Shown: positions 17,257 to 26,217, numbered from the stretch's first letter. The stretch: DNA of 41,068 nucleotides from UBA1715 sp045615765 (GCA_045615765.1 JAZLFM010000018.1:1-41068), one strand, 5' to 3'. A program made the numbers and translations. The notes: a model not told the origin generated them from the sequence alone.

Positions 17257-18486
17257 ATGGCACTCAACTATATTTGGATAGCATTTTTCTTAATAGGCTT
17301 TGTTGTTGCACTAATACGACTTGTATTTTATGGAGATACTGAAATTTTCTCTCAAGTAATGCAAGGAGCATTCGCCGATGCAAGAAATGGTTTCGAGATT
17401 TCTATAGGACTCACAGGCGTTCTTGCTTTATGGCTCGGTTTTATGAAAATCGGCGAAAAAGGTGGTATTATCGACCTTTTAGCAAAACTTATAGCACCAT
17501 TTTTCCGTAAAATTTTCCCGGAAATTCCCAAAGATCATCCTGTTTATGGAACTATCATGCTTAACATTGCCGCAAATATGCTTGGTTTAGACAACGCCGC
17601 TACCCCAATGGGACTTAAAGCGATGAACGAAATGCAGGAATTTAATAAGCAAAAAGATACTGCATCGAATGCCCAAATCATGTTTTTGGTACTAAACACA
17701 TCTGGATTAACACTAATACCTACAACTATTATGGTTTATCGAGCCCAAACCGGTGCCGCAGATCCAACAGATGTATTTCTACCAATATTATTTGCAACAT
17801 TCTTCTCTACAATCATTGGGTTTCTAACAGTTGCTGTCATACAGAAAATCAATATTTTCTGCAAAACTATCCTACTCTATTTAGGTTCACTTACAGCCAT
17901 AATTCTTGGTTTGCTTTTTTACCTAAAAAGTTTGCCAGGCGAGGAATTAAGCATCATTTCAAATGTAATTGGGAATGTGATATTATTTTCTATCATTATT
18001 TCATTTATAGTTGCAGGACTTATCAAAAAAATCAATGTTTTTGATGCATTTATTGAAGGTGCAAAAGACGGTTTTGGTGTTGCAGTAAAGATTATACCTA
18101 ACTTGATTGCAATATTAGTTGCCATAGGCATATTTAGAACTGTGGGCGGTTTAGACCTTATCACCGACGGACTCGCATGGTGTTTCGACAAAATTGGTGT
18201 TGACACCAGTTTTGTTCCTTCACTCCCAACTGCTTTCATGAAACCACTTAGCGGTTCTGGCGCTCGTGGCATGATGATAGATGCCATGAACACATACGGA
18301 GCCGACTCGTTTGTAGGAAAATTGTCGTGCATATTCCAAGGTTCTACCGATACAACATTCTATGTTTTAGCGGTTTACTTTGGTTCTGTTGGAATACGTA
18401 AAACAAGACATGCCGTAACTTGTGGTTTAATTGCCGATTTCGCAGGAATAATCGCAGCTATCGTAATTGCTTATATTCTTTTATAA
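17257..18486 (+). CDS. SpmA/SpmB-like fused nucleoside-recognition (Gate) membrane protein
   Basis: The 409-residue protein contains two related membrane halves. The N-terminal half (about 1-180) has 'GLTGVLALWLGFMKIGEKGG' and 'NIAANMLGLDNAATPMGLKA', which matches spore maturation protein A. The C-terminal half (about 230-409) has 'GAKDGFGVAVKIIPNLIAIL', 'MKPLSGSGARGMM' and 'SCIFQGSTDTTFYVLAVYFG', which matches spore maturation protein B. In Firmicutes these are separate genes. Bacteroidota do not sporulate but carry fused versions. Function is unknown; a transport or membrane-permeability role is usually suggested. It sits between the GT2 gene (2 bases apart) and an EamA transporter, with which it shares the stop/start overlap TAATG. 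Confidence 0.9.
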   Translation: MALNYIWIAFFLIGFVVALIRLVFYGDTEIFSQVMQGAFADARNGFEISIGLTGVLALWLGFMKIGEKGGIIDLLAKLIAPFFRKIFPEIPKDHPVYGTIMLNIAANMLGLDNAATPMGLKAMNEMQEFNKQKDTASNAQIMFLVLNTSGLTLIPTTIMVYRAQTGAADPTDVFLPILFATFFSTIIGFLTVAVIQKINIFCKTILLYLGSLTAIILGLLFYLKSLPGEELSIISNVIGNVILFSIIISFIVAGLIKKINVFDAFIEGAKDGFGVAVKIIPNLIAILVAIGIFRTVGGLDLITDGLAWCFDKIGVDTSFVPSLPTAFMKPLSGSGARGMMIDAMNTYGADSFVGKLSCIFQGSTDTTFYVLAVYFGSVGIRKTRHAVTCGLIADFAGIIAAIVIAYILL

Positions 18487-19376
18487 TGCAAACAAAATTT
18501 TCTAACACAACGATTAAAGGTTGCTTTTTCGGAATAGCTTCGGCTGTATGCTATGGCACAAATCCGTTAGGAGCGTTATTTTTATACGATTACGGATATT
18601 CTGTAAATTCCGTGTTATTTTACCGATATTTTCTTGCCGTAATTATTTTAGGTGGAATTTTACTCTTAAAACAAGAATCATTCAAGCTTACCTCTAAAGA
18701 GTTAGGAATAACAGCAATCTTAGGTTCTCTGTTCGCCATTTCCTCTATTACATTCTACACCAGTTTCAAGCACATGGACGCTGGAATTGCCTGTTCCATG
18801 TTATTCTTCTACCCAATATTGGTAGCACTTATTATGGCAATATTCTTCAAGGAGAAGATAAATGCTATCACTATCGTTTCAATTATTTTGGGATTAATTG
18901 GCGTTTTCCTATTGTATTTAGGTGACGGAAAAATTGTTGTTAGTACAATAGGCGGCATTTTAATTTTCATTTCCTCACTTGCATACGCGCTCTACATTGT
19001 GGTCGTAAACAAATCAGAACTAACACTTTCGTCATATAAATTGACCTTCTATGTACTCATATTTTGTTCAATTATAATTGTTCTGTATTCACTTACGACA
19101 CCCAACAATCATATCCAACTGCTCACTACGGCTAAAGCCTGGGGATTTGCAACTATGCTTGCAATTTTACCTACCGTTTGTTCTTTGGTATTTATGGCAA
19201 TAGCGGTAAAAAACATTGGCTCTACCCCAACTGCAATTATGGGAGCACTAGAACCAATAACAGCCGTAACAATTGGAATTACCGTTTTTGACGAAGTAAT
19301 AACAATGCGTATTTTATTCGGAATCGTACTAATTCTGACTGCTGTTACTATGATCGTAATTGGAAAGCGAAAATAA
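18486..19376 (+). CDS. EamA-family (DMT superfamily) transporter
   Basis: The 296-residue protein has about ten membrane helices in two five-helix repeats, as in the drug/metabolite transporter superfamily. The first repeat has 'ASAVCYGTNPLGALFLYD' and the second has 'IGSTPTAIMGALEPITAVTIG', a typical EamA second-repeat signature. The start is the ATG at 18486, overlapping the stop codon of the previous gene by one base (TAATG); a longer frame starting at 18420 lies inside that gene and is not used. It is the last gene of the GT2-SpmAB-EamA operon. Substrate unknown. Confidence 0.92.
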   Translation: MQTKFSNTTIKGCFFGIASAVCYGTNPLGALFLYDYGYSVNSVLFYRYFLAVIILGGILLLKQESFKLTSKELGITAILGSLFAISSITFYTSFKHMDAGIACSMLFFYPILVALIMAIFFKEKINAITIVSIILGLIGVFLLYLGDGKIVVSTIGGILIFISSLAYALYIVVVNKSELTLSSYKLTFYVLIFCSIIIVLYSLTTPNNHIQLLTTAKAWGFATMLAILPTVCSLVFMAIAVKNIGSTPTAIMGALEPITAVTIGITVFDEVITMRILFGIVLILTAVTMIVIGKRK

Positions 19377-19447
19377 TTTTCCTTGTACGTACCTGAATTG
19401 ATTCTCCTTATTCCATTTCAACAAATATATTGAATAAATAGAGGTAC

Positions 19448-19468
19448 GGGCAGCTTTGAAAGCTGCCC
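19448..19468. terminator. Hairpin between convergent genes, weak terminator candidate
   Basis: The sequence gggcagctttgaaagctgcc plus one c forms a 9-base stem with a 3-base loop, in the 106-base gap between the convergent EamA and galM genes. Neither side has a T-run, so it may be only a structural repeat or a rho-assisted site. Confidence 0.4.
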
Positions 19469-19482
19469 CAACAGATATTCAA

Positions 19483-20523
19483 TTATCCTTTCACCATAAA
19501 CTTCAAGCGAGTTTCGCTGCTATATTGGTGTTTTGGAGGAAGCACAACAGTAGGAAAATTCGTATGATGTATAGAATCAGGGAAATGCTCTGCCAAGAAT
19601 GCTATTCCTGCCGCATTTTCATATTTAGAGCCTTTCTTCCCGATAACGCTACAATTGTTTGCAACACACACGCGAATACCTGGTTCCAAAGTTTTTATTT
19701 CCAACACTCGTCCGGATTCTACATCTTCGTAATGTAAAACAGGTTCTTTTGCCGAAGGAACAACATAACAATGATTCAATCCACCAGCAAAGGCAACTTG
19801 CTCATTTGTTATATCCATTCCATCTTGAATATTTCTAAGTGTTTTAAAATCTAACGGAGTTCCTTCTACTTGTAAAAATTCTCCTGTAGGAACATGCACT
19901 TTATTTGATGCTAGAAAATAGTTCGTTTTTACTTGTAACTTGTGTTCAAGTACATTCGTATTACTTTTTGCAGAAAGATTAAAATACGTATGGTTTGTTA
20001 GATTTATCAATGTTTTCTTTGTGGACGTTGCCGTATAACGAAAGACAAGGCAATTATCATCTGTTAAAACATACAGAATTTCAACGTTTAATTTACCAGG
20101 GTACCCTTCTTCGCCGTCTAAACTAGTATAAGACAAACGTAGCGCTATGCCGTCACGCGTTTGTTTTTCTTGAATATGCCACCATTTTTTGCCAAAACCT
20201 CTTTTTCCACCATGGTTAGAATTTGCGCCATCATTCTTAAACAATGTATATTGACGTCCATCTAACAAAAAAGAAGCATTGGCAACCACATCAGCACAAC
20301 GGCCAACAACTGATCCCATATATAGTTCATCGGCAATATATTCCTCCAAAGTATCGTAGCCAAGAACAACATCACCAAATTTTCCGTTCTTATCGGGCAC
20401 ATAAAGCGATGTAATAATACCACCATAATTTATAGCCGACAACGACATTCCATTTCTATTACGAATAGTGAATTTCTCCACTTCTTTTCCGTCAGGCAAT
20501 ACGCCAAAACTTTCTATTTTCAT
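19483..20523 (-). CDS. galM: Aldose 1-epimerase (GalM)-like protein with altered active site
   Basis: The 346-residue protein has the galactose mutarotase fold: 'GVLPDGKEVEKFTIRN' at the start, 'VVGRCADVVANASF' (conserved Arg), 'NSNHGGKRGFGKKWW' (first catalytic His region), 'NLTNHTYFNLS' (second His) and 'GGLNHCYVV'. Two positions differ from the family rule. The acidic residue of the usual 'DH' is Asn250. The segment usually read as Leu-Glu-x-Gln-x-Phe-Pro-Asp here reads 'FLAEHFPDS', which puts Leu310 at the catalytic Glu position, with Glu312 two residues later. Known enzymes interconvert the anomers of galactose or glucose. Activity here is uncertain. It lies 12 bases after the SNF2 gene. 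Confidence 0.85.
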   Translation of the reverse strand: MKIESFGVLPDGKEVEKFTIRNRNGMSLSAINYGGIITSLYVPDKNGKFGDVVLGYDTLEEYIADELYMGSVVGRCADVVANASFLLDGRQYTLFKNDGANSNHGGKRGFGKKWWHIQEKQTRDGIALRLSYTSLDGEEGYPGKLNVEILYVLTDDNCLVFRYTATSTKKTLINLTNHTYFNLSAKSNTNVLEHKLQVKTNYFLASNKVHVPTGEFLQVEGTPLDFKTLRNIQDGMDITNEQVAFAGGLNHCYVVPSAKEPVLHYEDVESGRVLEIKTLEPGIRVCVANNCSVIGKKGSKYENAAGIAFLAEHFPDSIHHTNFPTVVLPPKHQYSSETRLKFMVKG

Positions 20524-20535
20524 ATTTTATGAGTG

Positions 20536-23448
20536 TTATTCAACCAAATAAGAGATTTCTTCTTGCGAGAACGGAATTGTTTGCTCGTCAGGAACAAAAT
20601 TAGATACAAGTTGCGTCTTACGTTGTTGTAATTTTTGAATCTTCTCTTCTATAGTATTTTCGGAGATGAAACGATATACCGTTACATTGTTCTTTTGTCC
20701 AATACGATGCGCGCGGCTAACTGCTTGATTTTCAACAGAAGGATTCCACCAAGGATCAAGAATGAACACATAATCTGCTTGTGTCAAATTCAAACCAACT
20801 CCACCTGCTTTTATAGAAATCAAGAACAATTTACAGTCTTCATCTTCTTGGAATTTTCGAATTACTTCTTCACGATTCGATGTACTACCAATCAAATAAG
20901 CATATTTTAGTCCTTCTTTCTTGAAATGTTCCTTAAACAAATCCAGATGACGTACAAACGAAGAGAAAATCAACACTTTATGATGGTGGATAATGTTTGG
21001 TAGCATACGAAGAACTTCATCGAATTTACCAGAACTTCCATGTGTTCCTTCTACTAATTGCGGGTGATTTGCCAATAATCGCAAACGCATCAACGCCTGC
21101 AACACATTGATCGTAGTTTTTTGGAATGTGTCGTGTTCTATCGATTCAAAAATCATATTACGGACTTTTGACTTTTCCGTTTCATATAATTTCGATTGCA
21201 CTTCCGACATTTTACAATAACGTACCTGTTCTGTCAATGCAGGAAGATCTTTGGCAACTTCCTGTTTCTCACGACGGAATATGAACGGTTTTATAATTCG
21301 GCGCAATTGGTTTGCGATATTTTCATCGTGACGTTCTATTCCTTTTACGAAATAGTCCTTAAAGAACTTCTGACTACCTAACATATCGCGGTTTACGAAG
21401 TTCAACTGCGTCCACAAATCTATCAATGTATTTTCTATAGGCGTACCTGTCAACAACAGTTTTCGGTCGGAATTTAACTTTAACACACTGCTATAGATTT
21501 TCGATCCCGGATTCTTTATCATTTGACTTTCGTCCAAAACAATATAATAGAATGGGAACTTTTCGAAACTTTCTATATCGTTACGCAACAAACCGTATGT
21601 AGTAAGAATCACATCGTAGTCGTTAAAGTACGAAAACTCACGGTTACGTTCATTACCGATATATTTAAAAACCTTGATATTCGGTGTAAATTTTTCAAAC
21701 TCATTATGCCAGTTATACACAATAGAAGCAGGCGAAACTATCAAGCTTGGTTTATGCTGCCCTATCTCCTTCTGCATATTCAATACCTTTTGAATAAGCG
21801 AAATTGTTTGCAAGGTCTTTCCCAAACCCATATCATCCGCCAAACAGCCACCGAAGTTGTTAGCATTCAAAAAACAAAGCCAACGATATCCTTCAACCTG
21901 ATATGGACGCAAAGTCGCTTGAATTTCCGAAGGGACCTCGTTATCCTTCAATCCATTTGTTTCGATATGAAGCAGACGAGTTTTTAGAGCATCCGTCAAC
22001 GTAACAGGCAAACGTTGTATGGTTTTATAGTGAACTGTACTTACCGAGAAATATTCCTGGCTACCATTACGCGTAGAGAACAAGAACAATTCCTTATATT
22101 TAGCAAACCATTCGTTTGGAATAATACCTATCTGATTATTAGGCAATTGCACAACAGGATCCTCATTCAAAATATTCTTACGCAATTTTTTGAATGGAAT
22201 CTTATATTCGCCAAAAGTTACAACCGCATGAACATCAAACCAGTCGATAGAATCAGAAACGACTTCCATCTCCAATTTTGCCTGCAAGTTTTGGACTTTC
22301 TGATCAGATTCAGCAAACACTTCTACGCCGTATGTATCCAATAATTTCTTATTAACTTGGATCCATTGCAACAAAGCAAAATAGTCATCTCCATCGCTTG
22401 AATCTTTCTTACGCCACAAACCATCTTCCTCGATCAAGCCAATCTTTTCCATATCGGAAACAAACATTTGCTCAAAAGCAAAATTTCGTTGTAAACGAGT
22501 ATAGCGTGGTTTGCCACCTATCCATTGATAATCTACATCAAAATTTCTCGCAGTATTTAGATTGGTAATTTTCCAAGAACGATATGCAAAAGAAAATTCT
22601 ATGTTTGCCGCTCCTTTGGTATTACGAATAATAGAAGCCGAAATCTTCGGATCGCCATATTCATCTAAAAGATCGAAACCTTTTACTGAAACTTTATAAT
22701 TTCGAATACAATTCAAAACAAAGCCATCAAAAGTCTGTTGCAGATACGAAGGACTAGTTTTAGGCTTTTCTATAGTGAAGTACGTCTTTAATTTTACCGC
22801 TTCCAAATTTGGAAAATGATAAAAAGTCTGTCCGATTTTAATAACACTGGGCGAGTTAGATAACACAACATACGGTTGTTTAAACAAGCGCAATTCGGTA
22901 TTTTTCACAACAACACGCACGCTTCGTTCCAAACCTTCGGGAGTATTATTAAAAACAAACGTCACATCCGGATCACCTTCATACACCATTACCCTATCTT
23001 CCGGATAGAAATTTGCACCCATAACTTTATTATAGATAGGCACATGATTTTCGCGGGCAATCATAAACGCTTCCGCCAAATTGCGTTCCACATACGGACG
23101 GATAATATTATCGAAGTGTTTATCCTTATCGGCTAATCTTCTATCACGTTCCTTAATCTTAAACAAGAACTCTTTTTGTTCATCTTTTTTATGAACCAAT
23201 TTACGAGCAGTAGAAGTTTCTTTCGGATCTTGATTGTAACGTTGATACAATGCACTTTCTTCGCAATTTGCAAGAATTTCAACTATTTTTTTCTCATGAG
23301 GAGCCAAGTATTTCTTATTCGTCTCAGGCGTTAGATATTCAGAAATTTGATAGAAATTCCTGTCGTCTTCTTTCAACAATTCGAAAGAAGACAATATCCA
23401 ACCTAAAGAGTCAGTTTCTTGTAATATGAGAGCAAATTGAAATTCCAT
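20536..23448 (-). CDS. SNF2-family DNA-dependent ATPase/helicase
   Basis: This 970-residue protein has an N-terminal region of about 500 residues specific to the Bacteroidota type, without a clear SWIM zinc motif, then the SNF2 ATPase. Walker A is 'DDMGLGKTLQT' near residue 538, motif II is 'DESQMIKNP' near 637, and motif III is 'LLTGTPIENTLIDLW'. In the second RecA-like lobe are 'SIKAGGVGLNLTQADYVF' and 'RAHRIGQ'. The role is probably remodelling of DNA-bound proteins or transcription-coupled recycling, as in RapA/HepA relatives. I chose the ATG at 23448; a TTG at 23460 would extend it by four codons but overlaps the presumed transcript start. galM follows 12 bases downstream. The divergent neighbour is truA. 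Confidence 0.93.
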   Translation of the reverse strand: MEFQFALILQETDSLGWILSSFELLKEDDRNFYQISEYLTPETNKKYLAPHEKKIVEILANCEESALYQRYNQDPKETSTARKLVHKKDEQKEFLFKIKERDRRLADKDKHFDNIIRPYVERNLAEAFMIARENHVPIYNKVMGANFYPEDRVMVYEGDPDVTFVFNNTPEGLERSVRVVVKNTELRLFKQPYVVLSNSPSVIKIGQTFYHFPNLEAVKLKTYFTIEKPKTSPSYLQQTFDGFVLNCIRNYKVSVKGFDLLDEYGDPKISASIIRNTKGAANIEFSFAYRSWKITNLNTARNFDVDYQWIGGKPRYTRLQRNFAFEQMFVSDMEKIGLIEEDGLWRKKDSSDGDDYFALLQWIQVNKKLLDTYGVEVFAESDQKVQNLQAKLEMEVVSDSIDWFDVHAVVTFGEYKIPFKKLRKNILNEDPVVQLPNNQIGIIPNEWFAKYKELFLFSTRNGSQEYFSVSTVHYKTIQRLPVTLTDALKTRLLHIETNGLKDNEVPSEIQATLRPYQVEGYRWLCFLNANNFGGCLADDMGLGKTLQTISLIQKVLNMQKEIGQHKPSLIVSPASIVYNWHNEFEKFTPNIKVFKYIGNERNREFSYFNDYDVILTTYGLLRNDIESFEKFPFYYIVLDESQMIKNPGSKIYSSVLKLNSDRKLLLTGTPIENTLIDLWTQLNFVNRDMLGSQKFFKDYFVKGIERHDENIANQLRRIIKPFIFRREKQEVAKDLPALTEQVRYCKMSEVQSKLYETEKSKVRNMIFESIEHDTFQKTTINVLQALMRLRLLANHPQLVEGTHGSSGKFDEVLRMLPNIIHHHKVLIFSSFVRHLDLFKEHFKKEGLKYAYLIGSTSNREEVIRKFQEDEDCKLFLISIKAGGVGLNLTQADYVFILDPWWNPSVENQAVSRAHRIGQKNNVTVYRFISENTIEEKIQKLQQRKTQLVSNFVPDEQTIPFSQEEISYLVE

Positions 23449-23464
23449 AAATCTTTGCAAGAGA

Positions 23465-23472
23465 CAAAATTA
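23465..23472 (-). promoter_or_regulatory. Probable -7 box of the SNF2 gene
   Basis: On the minus strand this reads TAATTTTG, an exact TAnnTTTG match. It is 16 bases from the ATG at 23448, so the leader would be about 10 bases or less. Confidence 0.5.
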
Positions 23473-23520
23473 AAAATTTAGTACAAAAAAAATCATATCA
23501 CAGAAAAAACTTATCAACAA

Positions 23521-23552
23521 TTTGCGAAACCAAAATCTAATGTCTTACTTTG
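23521..23552 (+). promoter_or_regulatory. Probable promoter of truA
   Basis: TTTG (23521-23524) lies about 21 bases before TACTTTG (23546-23552). This is close to the Bacteroidota pattern TTTG-N19-TAnnTTTG with one base fewer in the -7 element. The -7 box ends 8 bases before the truA ATG at 23561, so the mRNA would be nearly leaderless. Confidence 0.5.
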
Positions 23553-23560
23553 CAAATTGT

Positions 23561-24295
23561 ATGAGATATTTTATCCATTTAGCATATAACGGAACTCGAT
23601 TTTGTGGTTGGCAAATCCAACCTAACGCTCCTTCTGTACAAGAAACAATAGAACAAGCGTTAACGAAACTATTCGGTTCAAACATAAGTATTGTAGGCGC
23701 AGGCAGAACTGATTCTGGCGTACATGCTTCCGATTACTACGCTCATTTTGAAACAGAGAAAGCTTTCGATTGTAAAGACATAACCTACAAACTCAACCGC
23801 ATACTTCCCTACGACATAGTAATTTTCGAAATATTTCCGGTAAAAGACGATTTACACGCTCGCTTTTCCGCACAACAAAGAACATATACATACACAATTA
23901 CCACAAGAAAAAATCCTTTTGCGGCCGAAACCGAATACTATTACCCCCAACAATTAAATTTAGAGCAAATGAATCAAGCATGCGAGCTTTTATTGGGGAC
24001 GAAAGATTTCACCAGTTTCAGCAAATTGCACACAGACGTAAACAACAACATTTGCACGATAACTTATGCAAAATGGGAACAACAAGGAGATAAATTACTA
24101 TTTACAATTTCGGCTAATCGATTTTTACGAAATATGGTCCGTTCCATTGTCGGCACACTAATTGATGTCGGACGTGGAAAAATTTCAATAGAAGAATTTA
24201 GCGCTATAATTCAATGCAAAGACCGACAGAAAGCAGGCGTATCCATTCCTGCATGTGGATTATCGCTATGCGCTATAGACTACAATTTTGAGTAA
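23561..24295 (+). CDS. truA: tRNA pseudouridine synthase A
   Basis: TruA makes pseudouridine at positions 38-40 of the tRNA anticodon stem-loop. The 244-residue protein starts 'MRYFIHLAYNGTRFCGWQ', has the catalytic segment 'GAGRTDSGVHA' with Asp51 as nucleophile, then 'KLNRILPYDI', 'DLHARFSAQQRTYTYTI', 'KDFTSFSK' and a C-terminal 'NRFLRNMVRSIVGTLIDVGRGK'. All core motifs are in place and the length is normal. I chose the ATG at 23561. An upstream in-frame ATG at 23522 would add 13 residues without homology and lies within the promoter. The neighbour is the convergent yolD-like gene. Confidence 0.95.
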   Translation: MRYFIHLAYNGTRFCGWQIQPNAPSVQETIEQALTKLFGSNISIVGAGRTDSGVHASDYYAHFETEKAFDCKDITYKLNRILPYDIVIFEIFPVKDDLHARFSAQQRTYTYTITTRKNPFAAETEYYYPQQLNLEQMNQACELLLGTKDFTSFSKLHTDVNNNICTITYAKWEQQGDKLLFTISANRFLRNMVRSIVGTLIDVGRGKISIEEFSAIIQCKDRQKAGVSIPACGLSLCAIDYNFE

Positions 24296-24499
24296 CTACG
24301 CACCCCAATCTACATCTTCTGGATTTTCCGGCAATTCTTCTTCGTTGACCTCCCGATTCGTGTTTTCTATCACCTCCTTATAGCCAGTAAGCGCTGCAAA
24401 AGGAGCAAATTGCGCCGCCCGTTTCTCCATAGACATACGAGGATGTTTTGTAGAAACATGATGCGGCAAATTGATTATGTCATCATAATTTTCTTCCAT
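24296..24499 (-). CDS. YolD-like small protein
   Basis: The 67-residue protein has the typical YolD-family block: 'INLPHHVSTKHPRMSMEKRA' followed by 'AQFAPFAALTGYKEVIE', then an acidic tail. In Firmicutes YolD-like proteins are encoded next to UvrX/YqjW Y-family polymerases, and a role as a polymerase accessory factor has been suggested. Here the pairing is the same: its ATG overlaps the stop of the upstream polymerase by one base (TAATG), so the two are translationally coupled. The function of YolD is not established, but the association is strong. Its stop codon abuts the end of truA. Confidence 0.85.
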   Translation of the reverse strand: MEENYDDIINLPHHVSTKHPRMSMEKRAAQFAPFAALTGYKEVIENTNREVNEEELPENPEDVDWGA

Positions 24500-26016
24500 T
24501 ATGCCTTATGCCCTCCTATTTGCTGATTTCTATCCTTTGCCGTTGCACCATCTTGTAAATTTAGCCCACGCAAGATGGAATTCTTGCCATATTTCTTTTT
24601 TATATTCAACAATGTTTGTTGTACACTGCGTTCCTTCTCCAACCGACGATTTTTCTCTTCTTCCTGCTGTTTCAAAGCATCATAATCTGTAAACAAATCC
24701 AACTGTTGTACTTGCTGACTTTGCTTAACAACCTTGGATTCCGGAATTACATGATTCGCAACAAGCGTAATGCGACGAACCAACAAATTCACATTAACTA
24801 TACGAGAGAAACATTCCGCCAACAAATCCATAAATTCTTTCGAAGAAGACGAATAGCCATTTGTATTTACCGTACCTTGTGCATGTTTGGGAACTTGCCG
24901 ACCATAAAAATCCGTAGTAACTTCACCATGATACAAACTTCGTATTTTAGGATTGGAAAGACACTCTGAATCATATCCAATTGTTAAGACCAACTGATTT
25001 GTTACCAAACCCTTATCGACTAAATCCAACGCAAGAGCATCTGCCATTTCTTGTACAACCACCAACGCTTTTTTGTAATCATACGGATGGTGCAAAACTT
25101 GCCCTGAACTCAACGAATTAACTTCAGGAGAATACGCCTTCACTTTATCCATCGTACAAGGTTCCCACCCCCAGGCATGGTCTATCAACAACTCTGCATT
25201 TACTCCAAACAAATTATACAATAAATCTTCATTATCTATCGAACATCGAGCAATCGCACCCATAGTACACAACCCATATTCCTCGAGTTTTTTCATATAG
25301 CCACGACCAACACGCCAAAAATCCGTCAAAGGTCTATGGTTCCACAACAATTTTCTATACGATAATTCATCTAATTCCGCAATACGAACACCATATTCGT
25401 TCGGTTCCACATGTTTAGCCAAAACATCCATGGCGACCTTACACAAATACATATTCGAACCAACACCAGCTGTAGCTACAATCTTCTTTTCACGCATGAC
25501 ATCCTGAATCATCCTTGATGCTAATTGTTTAGCTGTAATTTTATATGTTTCCAGATAGTTCGTAACATCCATTATCACTTCATCAATGGAATACACATGA
25601 ATATCATCCGAAGAAACATAGCGAAGATATATAGAATAAATTTCTTTACTCACCTCCATATAGCGAGCCATACGAGGCGTTGCAATTTTAAAATCAATTT
25701 CCCAAGTTGGATTTTCCTTCAATTTCGAAGCGAACCAAGATTTTCCAGTAAAACATTGCCCTGGAGCCTGAGCTTTACGCACCGCATTTAACCCCTGAAT
25801 TTTTTGAACAACTTCAAACAAACGAGCCCGTCCAGGTAAACCCAAAGCCTTAAGCGACGGTGAGACCGCTAAACAAATAGTTTTTTCCGTCCTACTTTCA
25901 TCGGCAACAACAAGATTGAGGTCCATGGCATCAAAATCATCACCCATATCAACACATTCTACCGAAGCGTAAAATGACTTCAAGTCAATTGCAATATATG
26001 TGCGATTTTCATTCAT
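24499..26016 (-). CDS. Y-family DNA polymerase (UvrX/UmuC-like)
   Basis: This translesion polymerase has 505 residues. The N-terminal palm and fingers contain 'YIAIDLKSFYASVECVD' (first metal Asp), the catalytic 'VYSIDEVIMDVT' (Asp-Glu pair plus a downstream Asp) and 'ATAGVGSNMYLCKVAMDVLAKH'. The little-finger region has 'PLTDFWRVGRGYMKKLEEYGL' (helix-hairpin-helix). The C-terminal ~70 residues are Gln/Lys/Glu-rich ('LDALKQQEEEKNRRLEKER'-like) and could contact the clamp; 'QQLDLF' near residue 440 looks like a beta-clamp-binding motif (Q-x-L-x-L-F). It is coupled to the yolD-like gene. No lexA or umuD is adjacent. The gene pair is often on mobile elements, but no such element is visible here. 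Confidence 0.92.
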   Translation of the reverse strand: MNENRTYIAIDLKSFYASVECVDMGDDFDAMDLNLVVADESRTEKTICLAVSPSLKALGLPGRARLFEVVQKIQGLNAVRKAQAPGQCFTGKSWFASKLKENPTWEIDFKIATPRMARYMEVSKEIYSIYLRYVSSDDIHVYSIDEVIMDVTNYLETYKITAKQLASRMIQDVMREKKIVATAGVGSNMYLCKVAMDVLAKHVEPNEYGVRIAELDELSYRKLLWNHRPLTDFWRVGRGYMKKLEEYGLCTMGAIARCSIDNEDLLYNLFGVNAELLIDHAWGWEPCTMDKVKAYSPEVNSLSSGQVLHHPYDYKKALVVVQEMADALALDLVDKGLVTNQLVLTIGYDSECLSNPKIRSLYHGEVTTDFYGRQVPKHAQGTVNTNGYSSSSKEFMDLLAECFSRIVNVNLLVRRITLVANHVIPESKVVKQSQQVQQLDLFTDYDALKQQEEEKNRRLEKERSVQQTLLNIKKKYGKNSILRGLNLQDGATAKDRNQQIGGHKA

Positions 26017-26037
26017 AAATCACTCTTTTTCAATACT

Positions 26038-26069
26038 TAGCGAGATTGTTCGCTGCGCTCACAATGACG
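26038..26069 (-). repeat. Dispersed 31-base repeat, copy B
   Basis: On the minus strand this reads cgtcattgtgagcgcagcg followed by aacaatctcgct. It matches copies at 2338-2368 and 40475-40505 in the pattern GTCATTnTGAGCG(n)AGCGAA-ATCT. It lies just upstream of the polymerase gene, within its likely leader or promoter. Confidence 0.65.
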
Positions 26070-26192
26070 ATTACAAAATAAAACGAGAACCTTTTTTTGT
26101 GTAATACGAAAACAAAATTATTGATTTTACCATAGCAATCAAAAAACAGCGGAAAAACTTCACTTAAATTATATTTTTCATAAAATATTTTG

Positions 26193-26200
26193 TACTTTTG
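26193..26200 (+). promoter_or_regulatory. Probable -7 box of the bamD operon
   Basis: TACTTTTG matches TAnnTTTG exactly, 17 bases upstream of the bamD ATG at 26218. The -33 box is not clear. It is the likely start of the seven-gene operon. Confidence 0.6.
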
Positions 26201-26217
26201 CCCGTTAATTGTAGCGT

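Noticed and set aside
18420..18485. Upstream extension of the EamA gene at 18486
   Set aside because: It lies inside the SpmAB-like coding sequence; the TAATG overlap at 18484-18488 gives the normal family start.
21523..21987. 154-residue open frame on the plus strand
   Set aside because: Antisense to the SNF2 ATPase core; shadow frame.
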